A stretch of DNA of 64,000 nt from an uncultured Lachnospiraceae bacterium. Lineage in GTDB: Bacteria; Bacillota; Clostridia; Lachnospirales; Lachnospiraceae. Shown here in pieces: positions 33,624-40,909 of this stretch (its first letter is position 1; the number at the start of each line of letters is the position of its first letter). The position numbers were made by a program, and so were the translations under genes. The notes under the pieces were generated by a model. The model ran no database searches and was not told the origin of the DNA. It saw only the letters and a program-made list of their open reading frames with translations. The DNA is taken from contig CABSCP010000012.1 of the NCBI GenBank assembly GCA_902476265.1, positions 26,919 to 90,918 of the forward strand. Reading direction: 5' to 3'.

Positions 33624-34534
33624 GGTAATGCAATGGTAAAGATAGTTTCTACACCGGGGGTGCTGACAGCTTGAATTGTTCCTTTGTGTGCGCCCACCAG
33701 TTCTTTTGTAATGGATAGACCAAGGCCATTCCCCTGTGCACAGCGAGAACGGTCGCATTGATACATTCGTTCAAAGATATGGGGAAGATCTTCTGGGGAA
33801 ATGCCCCGGCCATTATCGCTGAATGTAATCACAGCCCTTTGTGTGCTCTCAGTAATATTCATCTTTATTTGGGTAGCTGCGCTGTGAACTATAACATTCT
33901 GAAACAAATTGTTCAGAATACGGGCATATGCATTTGGATCAATCCGAATAGAATATTCCGTTTCAGGAATTTCAAATTCATATTCCAAGCAGTTATTTTC
34001 TAATGCAGGCACCCAATCGGCAACAATACTGCGGGATAGTTCGTTAAGGTCAGCAACTTCAAAATGAAAAACCTGTTCTTTTGCATCCAACTTCACCCAT
34101 TCAAATAAGGAAATGACAAACTCCTTAAGGCGATGGACTTTATCAAATATAACACGGAGATATTCTTCTTTTTCTGCTCCGGTAACCATCCCGTTTTCTA
34201 TTGCCTCCAGATAACCCACAAGGGATGCAAGGGGTGTCTTTACATCATGGGAAAGGCTTGTCATCAGCCGCTTGTAAGACTGATCTGCTTGTTTCTGCTG
34301 GATAAAACGAGCCTGATTTGCAATAGCAATTTCGTTGATGTCATAGCAGATTTGCTTTGTCATATCGTTTTCACGAGTGAGAACGCGGCGATTAAGATTT
34401 CCTGTTTTTATATCTGCAAGAGCGTCCTTTATAATCGCAAGCTGTTCACGGACTCGGTGGAGCTTCGACGCAAGGTATATAATCACAAGCAGAGAAAGCA
34501 AAAGTCCCGAAAGTAAATAAGCATTTATTCCCAT
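33611..34534 (-). CDS. Sensor histidine kinase of the cargo module
   Basis: 307 residues. A single N-terminal membrane helix (about 5-27) with almost no extracellular part, a short linker, the HisKA domain with phospho-accepting His96 in SLSHDVKTPLASL, then HATPase motifs ILNNLFQNV, DNGRGIS and GNGLGLSITKEL. Kinases with so small a sensor often respond through a partner membrane protein or to signals within the membrane. A GTG two codons earlier lies in the ribosome-binding site, so the ATG at 34534 (AGGAGG at 7 nt) is used. It starts 2 nt after the regulator stop. Confidence 0.9.
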   Translation of the reverse strand: MGINAYLLSGLLLSLLVIIYLASKLHRVREQLAIIKDALADIKTGNLNRRVLTRENDMTKQICYDINEIAIANQARFIQQKQADQSYKRLMTSLSHDVKTPLASLVGYLEAIENGMVTGAEKEEYLRVIFDKVHRLKEFVISLFEWVKLDAKEQVFHFEVADLNELSRSIVADWVPALENNCLEYEFEIPETEYSIRIDPNAYARILNNLFQNVIVHSAATQIKMNITESTQRAVITFSDNGRGISPEDLPHIFERMYQCDRSRCAQGNGLGLSITKELVGAHKGTIQAVSTPGVETIFTIALPKAL

Positions 34535-34536
34535 TG

Positions 34537-35238
34537 TCACACCTCCTTATTGAAACGGTAGCCTACTCCTCGCACCGTCTGAATATAAAATGGATGATCC
34601 GGGTCTGGTTCAATCTTTTTTCTCAGTTTGCTGATAAACGACATGATGTTACTATCGTCAAAGGCATATTCCTCATCCCACACTTGAGTATAGATCTGCT
34701 TTTTAGTAAACACCCGCCCCTTGTTTGTTGCTAAAAAGGATAGCAGATCAAATTCTTTGCTTGTCAGTTCCAGTATCGTGCCATCCACAGTTACCGCCCG
34801 ATTGTTTTTATCAATAGTCATGCCTTGAAGCCTTATTATATCGGTACTGACTTCTGTTGCCTGGTTTAAGGTCGTATAACGGCGCACAAGAGAGTTGACG
34901 CGGGCCATCAGTTCGTTAATGCTGAATGGCTTTGTCAAATAATCATCAGCACCCAGCCGCAGCCCCGAAACTTTATCTTCCTCATCGCTTTTGGCAGTAA
35001 GCATAAGCACTGGAACATTGCTGGCTTCACGAATTATCTGCAAAACTTGAAAGCCATTCAGATCGGGCATCATTACATCCAAAATTACGAGGGAAAGACT
35101 TATGTTATATTCCTCAGCCAGTCTCAGACCTTCCATGCCGCCGTTAGCAACTATGGCAAGCAGTCCCTCATGTTCAACACATTTTTTCATCAGCGCACAA
35201 AGTTCTTTGTCGTCGTCTATAATTAAAACACTATTCAT
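34537..35238 (-). CDS. OmpR-family response regulator of the cargo module
   Basis: 233 residues. A receiver domain with phospho-acceptor Asp54 in LVILDVMMPD, and a winged-helix C-terminal domain (ELTSKEFDLLSFLATNKGRVFTKKQIYTQVWDEEY, then VRGVGYRF). It presumably binds the three CAAGGTT repeats ahead of the ABC operon and switches it on when the kinase senses a peptide. It overlaps the upstream helix-turn-helix gene by 8 nt and is 2 nt from the kinase gene. Confidence 0.92.
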   Translation of the reverse strand: MNSVLIIDDDKELCALMKKCVEHEGLLAIVANGGMEGLRLAEEYNISLSLVILDVMMPDLNGFQVLQIIREASNVPVLMLTAKSDEEDKVSGLRLGADDYLTKPFSINELMARVNSLVRRYTTLNQATEVSTDIIRLQGMTIDKNNRAVTVDGTILELTSKEFDLLSFLATNKGRVFTKKQIYTQVWDEEYAFDDSNIMSFISKLRKKIEPDPDHPFYIQTVRGVGYRFNKEV

Positions 35239-35419
35239 GTTTCAGTGCCCTCCCTTGTTTCGTTCTTCCATCTATCGGCTTTTCTGTTTCTTTGGGTATC
35301 AACCAAATTTTTGCTATTTTCACTGCGCCAGGGATACGTCCCGCCGCGCAGTAATAGTTTATCCATCTTGGGGTCACGCCCCATTTTTTACCGGCTTCTT
35401 TTAAGCTCATATAATCCAT
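35231..35419 (-). CDS. Small helix-turn-helix protein leading the regulator operon
   Basis: 62 residues, one winged-helix/Xis-like domain (MSLKEAGKKWGVTPRWINYYCAAGRI) with a basic tail. The frame is open to 35479, but GGAGGG just before the ATG at 35419, and the promoter within the longer frame, fix the start. It is the first gene of the unit with the two-component system and overlaps the response-regulator start. Role unknown; possibly a repressor, antirepressor or orphan excisionase-like factor. Confidence 0.75.
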   Translation of the reverse strand: MDYMSLKEAGKKWGVTPRWINYYCAAGRIPGAVKIAKIWLIPKETEKPIDGRTKQGRALKHE

Positions 35420-35440
35420 GCACAACCCTCCAATACTTTC

Positions 35441-35469
35441 ATTATAGTTCCTTAACTCGAAGAGTACAA
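35441..35469 (-). promoter_or_regulatory. Promoter of the helix-turn-helix/two-component operon
   Basis: On the minus strand TTGTAC (35469-35464) and TATAAT (35446-35441) are spaced by exactly 17 bp, 22 nt upstream of the ATG at 35419. It is divergent from the XRE gene. Confidence 0.65.
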
Positions 35470-35494
35470 TATTATTCATTATAAGCTGTTTCAG

Positions 35495-35529
35495 AAATCA
35501 GCATAATCATGCCTATAAATCGGCATAAT
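35495..35529. promoter_or_regulatory. Paired direct repeats between the divergent regulators
   Basis: AAATCAGCATAAT (35495-35507) and AAATCGGCATAAT (35517-35529) lie 22 bp apart, two helical turns. A diverged third copy is AAATCGGAACGAT near 35548. They lie between the XRE gene and the promoter of the two-component operon and are a probable operator for the XRE or small helix-turn-helix protein. Confidence 0.45.
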
Positions 35530-35584
35530 AAGGTTATTCCTTCGCTTAAATCGGAACGATACAATATAGTTGAGGTGAATGATT

Positions 35585-35941
35585 ATGCCGATTGATGATT
35601 TAACTGCTTTAGGGCAAAAAATGCGGGAGGCCCGAAGAAAAAAAGACCTGACGCAACAGGAACTTTCAGATCAAAGTCATGTTTCTGTAAAACAGATCGC
35701 CAACATTGAAAAGGGGCAAATGAATCCGTCCTATTTGATTTTAAGAGCATTAGCAAAGGTTCTGCACATCTCTCTGGACTCTCTGATAAACCCGGATATT
35801 TCTCCAGAAGATGAGGGAGCCAACCAGATGAAAATGCTTTATTCCAGTTGCCCGCCAGAAATGCGTGAAACTCTGTTGCACCATACACAGGAGACCATGC
35901 AGGAACTAACAGAACTATCTAAGAAAATTGAAACGAATTGA
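35585..35941 (+). CDS. XRE-family repressor, divergent from the cargo operon
   Basis: 118 residues. An N-terminal helix-turn-helix (LGQKMREARRKKDLTQQELSDQSHVSVKQIANIEKGQMNPS) and a short helical C-terminal part. An ATG two codons earlier is too close to GAGGTG, so the ATG at 35585 is used. It is the only plus-strand gene in the ICE part of the window. Likely controls itself and the divergent operon through the repeats at 35495-35529 (inference). Confidence 0.85.
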   Translation: MPIDDLTALGQKMREARRKKDLTQQELSDQSHVSVKQIANIEKGQMNPSYLILRALAKVLHISLDSLINPDISPEDEGANQMKMLYSSCPPEMRETLLHHTQETMQELTELSKKIETN

Positions 35942-35983
35942 ACCGGTGGGTAAAATTTGAGAATTTCCCCGCTGGTTCTTTTT
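35940..35983 (+). terminator. Terminator of the XRE gene
   Basis: GAACCGGTGGG and CCCGCTGGTTC form an 11-bp stem with two G-U pairs, followed by TTTTT, right at the stop codon. Confidence 0.7.
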
Positions 35984-36074
35984 ATGTGATGAAGAAAGAG
36001 GCAAGCAATGCCTCTGGATAGCCATTCGGCTCCCAGACACTGCTTGTTGAGGGTGTCCCCCAAACCCCCGTGAA

Positions 36075-36093
36075 CGCAGAATTTCATTCTGCG
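36075..36093. other. Hairpin downstream of the relaxase gene
   Basis: CGCAGAAT and ATTCTGCG pair around TTC, within a G+C-rich tract containing runs of C (GTCCCCCAAACCCCC) about 40-110 bp past the relaxase stop. Possible oriT-type or terminator structure; no T-run supports termination. Confidence 0.35.
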
Positions 36094-36130
36094 GCTACGC
36101 ATCCTTTGGACGCTTTTTACCATGACCAGA

Positions 36131-37543
36131 TTATCTCTGGCCGTGTTTTTTTTCTTTTTCACCATCGTGATCCGCCTCCATATTTAACAGTCGATCTACA
36201 TTGGCCTTTGCCGTCATCAGCTCTCTCATTTCCTCGCGGGAGTGCCGATATTCAGCATAGGCTTTTTTCTTTTCCTCCAGGAGCTTGCCATACTCAGCCT
36301 GCAAACTTTTAACGGTGGGCAGCTTCTTGATGCCCATATCGTCAAAAGCGTTCTTGGCCGCCTTATGGAGCAGAATTTCCGCTTCATGCTCGGCCAGGAA
36401 TTTCTTTGAGTAACCTGCCTTACGGTAGGCCACATAGACCTCGCAGGTCTTGGCGTAGTTGATGATATGCGTCCGCAAGACAGCAATCTCCGCCATACGC
36501 TTCTCCGCCCCCTTGATCTGTTCCGACAGCTCATTGTGATGAGTTGTGGCCGCCGCTGCTTTTTCTTCCAGTACCGCATATTCCAGCAGGTTATGCTCGG
36601 TGAGATAGTTCATCGTCTGCGCCATCTGTTTGAGGTTAAAAACCTTAGCCCAGCGAGCATACCCTGCACCTTTCCCGGCCTGCAATTTTGTCTGAATGTC
36701 CACCAGCAAATTGACCTTCGACAGATCTGCTTGCATCGTCGGTTTCTTCCGTGGCGTATGCTTCTTTTGACCGGAGAGAACCGCCAACAGGTCCTCCAGG
36801 GCGTAGCCTTCATCCAGCCTATCTAAGCGAACCATTTTGTCCCATTCTGGTAACTTCAAACGGTACGATTTGCCGCGCTTTGATATTTCATAGCCGGATT
36901 CGCGCAACAGCTTCAGCAGTTCGTCCAGATCGGCAGGTTCCTGATCCAACGCATTGTCAATAGCAACACGCACCTGCTCCCGATGCGAAGGCTTGGCCTG
37001 ATCGCCCTGCCATTTGTTGTAGCTTTTGCCATGAGGCTTAGGATTCTCCACAACGGATAATCCGTTTTCGATGCAGATGGTATCACTTAACTGCCGGACA
37101 GCCTTTGTACTGCCCCAAAAGTTTCGGAATTTCCGGTTACAGTCCAGATTGACCGCTGACCAGATGATGTGATTATGGATGTGCGATTTATCAATGTGGG
37201 TGCAAACGATAAATGCGTGTTTGCCCTTGGTAAACCGCTTGGCAAACTCCACTCCCAGCCGATTGGCTTCCTCTGCGGTGATCTCGCCGGGACAGAAGGA
37301 CTGCCGGACATGATAGGCAATCACATCGTCCTTTCCCCGCACCCTTCCAGTGGCGGAAATATACTGACGCTTCGCCAATAAAAACTCGGCATCAGCCACC
37401 CGGCTGTCACATTCATAACCAGTGATAAGTTTGCCGTGGTCTGTCTTTTGTGGGTTTGCTACATAGTCGATGATGTCGCTGATCGCCTGACCTTCGGTAC
37501 GGCCTTTGCCAACGTGAAGCGGCATGATACGTGTGGTTGCCAT
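36131..37543 (-). CDS. Relaxase (MobA/VirD2-like mobilisation nuclease)
   Basis: 470 residues. Nicks the ICE at oriT, stays bound to the 5-prime end and guides the strand into the recipient. The catalytic metal site is HIDKSHIHNH (about residues 115-124), the three-histidine motif of the PF03432 relaxase family. The conserved N-terminal part (MATTRIMPLHVGKG...) carries the likely nucleophile Tyr. The C-terminal half is helical and charged with coiled-coil character. The frame extends upstream to 37678, but GGGAGG lies before the ATG at 37543, which also matches the family N-terminus. Works with MobC at 39764. Confidence 0.93.
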   Translation of the reverse strand: MATTRIMPLHVGKGRTEGQAISDIIDYVANPQKTDHGKLITGYECDSRVADAEFLLAKRQYISATGRVRGKDDVIAYHVRQSFCPGEITAEEANRLGVEFAKRFTKGKHAFIVCTHIDKSHIHNHIIWSAVNLDCNRKFRNFWGSTKAVRQLSDTICIENGLSVVENPKPHGKSYNKWQGDQAKPSHREQVRVAIDNALDQEPADLDELLKLLRESGYEISKRGKSYRLKLPEWDKMVRLDRLDEGYALEDLLAVLSGQKKHTPRKKPTMQADLSKVNLLVDIQTKLQAGKGAGYARWAKVFNLKQMAQTMNYLTEHNLLEYAVLEEKAAAATTHHNELSEQIKGAEKRMAEIAVLRTHIINYAKTCEVYVAYRKAGYSKKFLAEHEAEILLHKAAKNAFDDMGIKKLPTVKSLQAEYGKLLEEKKKAYAEYRHSREEMRELMTAKANVDRLLNMEADHDGEKEKKHGQR

Positions 37544-37567
37544 AATGAACCTCCCTTCATAACAAAA

Positions 37568-37587
37568 CGGCCTGCATACGCAGACCG
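37568..37587 (-). other. Leader hairpin upstream of the relaxase
   Basis: CGGTCTGC and GCAGGCCG (minus strand) pair around GTAT and are followed by TTTTG, about 25 nt before the relaxase ATG. Either an attenuator-like hairpin or part of the origin of transfer. Confidence 0.35.
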
Positions 37588-37784
37588 CTTGCTTTCCTTC
37601 ATTCTTGATTTTTATATCAGAGCACAGGAACTTGCTTGGCTTTTTTCCTGAAAGTCCGGCGCTCCAACGCAAAGACATCCAATATCTTCTTCCAACTTAT
37701 CCCGCATTTACAATGCTGCAAGCCGATGAATTGCTGTTGCATTTTCTACCGCTGTTGGGAAAAACTTTGTTGTTTACACCCATA

Positions 37785-38804
37785 CTATTCTTCCAGTTTA
37801 TAAAAATCGTCCAAGTTCAATTCACGCTTCAATTCTTCCTCTGATGGCAGATAAGTAAAATATTTGGATGCGAATATCTGGTGATTATCTTCCGGCAGTG
37901 TGTATTTTACAATGGAATCGCCTTTGTCTGCACAAAGTACAATACCGATAGGCTGTGTATCTCCCTCGTTCATCATCTCACGGGTATAATAGTTCACATA
38001 CATCTGCATCTGTCCCAAATCCTGATGGGTCAGCTTACCCATTTTCAAATCTATGAGGACAAAACATTTCAGAATATAATTGTAAAATACCAAATCAATG
38101 AAAAAATCCTGCCCATCCAGCGTGAACCGCTTTTGACGCGCCACAAATGAAAAACCTCGCCCAAGTTCCAAAAGAAAATGTTGGAGATGGTCGATCAGAG
38201 CTTGTTCCAATTCACCTTCGTACACATGAGTGTCCGGTTGAATCTGCAAAAACTCCATTACATAAGGGTCCTTGATGATTCTTTCGTATTCCGGTTTTGG
38301 TTCTGTAGTTTCAATTTCTTTTGAGACAAGTGCCTTATCCTGGCTCGCTAAAATTCGCTGATAATACATCGTATTGATTTGCCGTTCCAGCTGCCGGACA
38401 CTCCATGCTGATTTTGCACACTCTTCTGCATAGAAGTTCCTTGCCGGTTCGTCCTGGATACGCATCAAAAGCCGATAATGGGACCAACTCAATTCACTCC
38501 ACAGTGTGGAGCGAATCGGAAATGTGCAGTAAAATTGCCGCATATTGCGTAATCCTTGAACGCTAAAACCTTTACCAAATTCTTTAGTCAAATGCTCAGA
38601 CAGGTATTGTAATAATTTCTTTCCATACTCAGCCCTGTCATTTTCTCCACACGCTTTATAGATTTGTTCGCCTATTTCCCAATAGGTTATCACCATAGCG
38701 GAATTTACTGCTGTGCTTAAACGATGCTGTGCAGAAACAATAGAATTGCGGATAGAATGATACGTCTGTTCCGCATTTTGATTTATTTGCAAATTATAAT
38801 CCAT
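37785..38804 (-). CDS. DUF1016/YhcG-family PDDEXK nuclease-like protein
   Basis: 339 residues. The N-terminal DUF1016_N region (YWEIGEQIYKACGENDRAEYGKKLLQYLSEHLTKEFGKGFS, then FYAEECAKSAWSVRQLERQINTMYYQRI) leads to a C-terminal PDDEXK-like core with GRGFSFVARQKRFTLDGQDFFIDLVFYN and LIDLKMG. Family proteins are predicted DNA nucleases with uncertain roles, often in mobile or defence regions. It has its own extended -10 promoter and sits between relaxase and transfer genes, so it is probably an accessory gene acquired by the ICE. AAGGAGG precedes the ATG. Confidence 0.85.
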   Translation of the reverse strand: MDYNLQINQNAEQTYHSIRNSIVSAQHRLSTAVNSAMVITYWEIGEQIYKACGENDRAEYGKKLLQYLSEHLTKEFGKGFSVQGLRNMRQFYCTFPIRSTLWSELSWSHYRLLMRIQDEPARNFYAEECAKSAWSVRQLERQINTMYYQRILASQDKALVSKEIETTEPKPEYERIIKDPYVMEFLQIQPDTHVYEGELEQALIDHLQHFLLELGRGFSFVARQKRFTLDGQDFFIDLVFYNYILKCFVLIDLKMGKLTHQDLGQMQMYVNYYTREMMNEGDTQPIGIVLCADKGDSIVKYTLPEDNHQIFASKYFTYLPSEEELKRELNLDDFYKLEE

Positions 38805-38838
38805 TTTTGCGCCTCCTTACCGTGGGTCTTACCTAAGT

Positions 38839-38844
38839 ATTATA
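38839..38844 (-). promoter_or_regulatory. Extended -10 promoter of the DUF1016 gene
   Basis: On the minus strand TGATATAAT gives a TGN-TATAAT extended -10, about 35 nt upstream of the ATG. No good -35 exists at 17 bp, which is normal for extended -10 promoters. Confidence 0.5.
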
Positions 38845-38999
38845 TCACAAAACCATAAAAACAAATGACCTAAAAACCATGAACTGACAATCTGAATGGT
38901 ATGCCACATATGAGATCAATTCTCTACTTTCTTTCGTGCGCCATAATGTGCGGATATAGTCCAAAAGGAAATAGCAAAAACTCTTTGTCCTTGCACTTT

Positions 39000-39299
39000 T
39001 TAACCATAAACCCAATCTTGAATTGCAAACTTCATGTCCTGCACCTTTCCCAGCATCCAGAAGGCGAGCTTTGGCAGTCCAAAAGGACTGACAAGGAAAG
39101 CAATCAGAAGCAGGATAAGGCCGTTTTGCGGGGAGTATGTCACCAGGACGGCCACACCCAGCAGCGCGATTACCATGCTAACCAACCCCAGCACCAAACC
39201 GGACACATACACCAGCCCAACGCAAATCCAGACGAATAGTGTAAGCAACAACAACACCGGCGCGGCCACGATCTTCAAAAGCAGTTTCAATACAATCAT
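39000..39299 (-). CDS. Small ICE membrane protein
   Basis: 99 residues with three to four hydrophobic segments covering most of the length and a short soluble C-terminus (MLGKVQDMKFAIQDWVYG). Homologues of this type are carried between mobC and relaxase in Tn1549/CTn4-like elements, without a proven role. The start ATG overlaps the stop of the upstream gene (ATGA), showing translational coupling. Confidence 0.75.
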   Translation of the reverse strand: MIVLKLLLKIVAAPVLLLLTLFVWICVGLVYVSGLVLGLVSMVIALLGVAVLVTYSPQNGLILLLIAFLVSPFGLPKLAFWMLGKVQDMKFAIQDWVYG

Positions 39300-39607
39300 T
39301 TCATTTCCTCCTCTCGACGGTCCAGATACTTTTGACAGAGCCGACTGACCTGATCCATGTCAGTTTCGTTCTCATCCCGGCGTCCTTTCGTCAGCCGAAT
39401 GGATTCAAAGGTCTGATACTCGCTCAGTAAACGGTTAAATAATTTCTCCGGGGTCTGGTACAGCTCGCCCACGCAATAGGGAGACTCCGAGGATGCGCCA
39501 TCAAAGGATACACACAAATATCCATATCGGCTTTTACAGACCTCCAGCTCCATATCCTGATCCAGATAGTCCTTAAAAATCTCCAAAACCTTTTCAAAGG
39601 TCAGCAT
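39296..39607 (-). CDS. Conserved ICE protein of unknown function
   Basis: 103 residues, acidic, soluble (MLTFEKVLEIFKDYLDQDMELEVCKSRYGYLCVSFD). It is coupled to the downstream membrane protein by a 4-nt overlap. No catalytic motif seen. Its place in the mob region suggests a role in relaxosome function or transfer control, but this is only positional. Confidence 0.75.
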   Translation of the reverse strand: MLTFEKVLEIFKDYLDQDMELEVCKSRYGYLCVSFDGASSESPYCVGELYQTPEKLFNRLLSEYQTFESIRLTKGRRDENETDMDQVSRLCQKYLDRREEEMK

Positions 39608-39700
39608 TTTTCTCTCAACTCCTTTACGGAAACACTCTGTTATCTGCCTTTATTATCCGGCAAACACCCAAAGAAGGCAAGAATGCGGCAAAAAGAAAAG

Positions 39701-39743
39701 GCGGAGGAAGGCGCGGCGAAAAGAACGCCGTTCCTCCCTCCGC
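39701..39743 (-). terminator. Large hairpin after mobC (terminator or oriT-related)
   Basis: GCGGAG/CTCCGC outer stem with further AGG/CCT and GCG/CGC pairing inside. On the minus strand the structure is followed by CTTTTCTTTTTG. It lies 20 nt beyond the mobC stop. T-rich tail favours a terminator, but the site next to mobC also makes it an oriT candidate. Confidence 0.5.
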
Positions 39744-39763
39744 AGATGGAGCATATCTCCCTG

Positions 39764-40108
39764 TTAGGAAAGTTTGGAGAGCTGAGTCAGGATTTCCTTC
39801 ACCCCCACCCAAAGCTGTTCCTGCCGCTGGGATATATCCTCCAGATCGGCATCATAAACCCGCCCGGTTTCATGCACCCGGCGAGTGAGCTGATTTAAGT
39901 TGTTGCTGCTCCGGCGCAAGAGGGAAACCAGTTCCTTTAACTCCGGCAATTCCAGCTTCACCACATAGCCGTCCACAGCCATCTTCCGCAGATAGGCTTC
40001 TCGGTTGACGGTCCCAAGCTGGGACATTTTCTGCTCGATCAACTCCAACTCCTCCGGGGAGACCCGGAAATTCACTTGAATCTCCCGTTTGCGGTTTGGG
40101 GCGCTCAT
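39764..40108 (-). CDS. mobC: Relaxosome accessory protein MobC
   Basis: 114 residues. An N-terminal ribbon-helix-helix-like DNA-binding segment (REIQVNFRVSPEELELIEQKM) is followed by the MobC core LRRSSNNLNQLTRRVHETG. It helps the relaxase bind and open oriT. It overlaps the end of the DUF3849 gene by 4 nt. Length and motif are standard for the family. Confidence 0.88.
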   Translation of the reverse strand: MSAPNRKREIQVNFRVSPEELELIEQKMSQLGTVNREAYLRKMAVDGYVVKLELPELKELVSLLRRSSNNLNQLTRRVHETGRVYDADLEDISQRQEQLWVGVKEILTQLSKLS

Positions 40109-40908
40109 CGTTCCGGCTCTCGCTTTTTGGGAGCGGCGAGCTTATGGGCGGGCGGCTCCTGTTTTAATTTTTCTCGTACCGAAATCCGAGGCGGCATTGA
40201 ACGGCCACGCTGGTATTCTTCCCGCACCAGATCAATAAAGCCGTCCAGTACAGCCGGGTGGCTGTTCACAGCATAGCCACGGCGGACAGTATCGGAATTA
40301 TGATTGGGAATAGTCTTGGCCCACTCCTTATTTCGATGGGAGTAACGACCATCCCAATCCTGCAGCTGAACGGTGTTGGCTAAAACAAGCATAACACGTT
40401 CCATGCTATAGGTCTGAACTACTCCGCTGGCGGCATCGTGGCTGAGGTACATTCCGTCAAAATGTTCCCGCACCGCCGCCTCGATTGCCTCCTTACATTG
40501 GTAATTGGCTCGATTGGAGGCCCGGTATTGCTCCAGCTCCCCATGCTCGGCGGCATAGGCCGCCGAGTGAGGATAAATAGGTAACGACCGCAGCTCCTCT
40601 TGAGCTTTGCACACATCATCAGCCCGGTTTTCAATGCTCTCCCGAATCATATCCATGTAGCCGGTCTCCAGCTTCTCAAAATAACGGTACACATCAGCCA
40701 GCGGCGTGGAAGAATCCAGAAGCGCCTGGGCCTTGGAATCAATCAGCTCCAGTTCCTCCATCGCCATTATAATGTCCTCCCTGACGGTATATTCATAGGT
40801 ATGATGCAGAATTTCCTCCGGGGATTGGTCTTTCAGCCAGTCCCGAAAAGAATCCTGTTCAGCGGACATTTTTTCGTAAAGGGCTTTGTTCAAATCATTG
40901 GTTTTCAT
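40105..40908 (-). CDS. DUF3848/DUF3849 ICE protein
   Basis: 267 residues. An N-terminal DUF3848 segment (LYEKMSAEQDSFRDWLKDQSPEEILHHTYEYTVREDI) and a C-terminal DUF3849 segment (LPIYPHSAAYAAEHGELEQYRAS, then DGRYSHRNKEWAKTI). Widespread in Tn1549-type elements, function unknown. The frame is open to 40926; the ATG at 40908 has GAGGAGGTG at 7 nt and lies one base behind the stop of the giant upstream gene, so the two are coupled. Confidence 0.82.
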   Translation of the reverse strand: MKTNDLNKALYEKMSAEQDSFRDWLKDQSPEEILHHTYEYTVREDIIMAMEELELIDSKAQALLDSSTPLADVYRYFEKLETGYMDMIRESIENRADDVCKAQEELRSLPIYPHSAAYAAEHGELEQYRASNRANYQCKEAIEAAVREHFDGMYLSHDAASGVVQTYSMERVMLVLANTVQLQDWDGRYSHRNKEWAKTIPNHNSDTVRRGYAVNSHPAVLDGFIDLVREEYQRGRSMPPRISVREKLKQEPPAHKLAAPKKREPER

Positions 40909-40909
40909 G

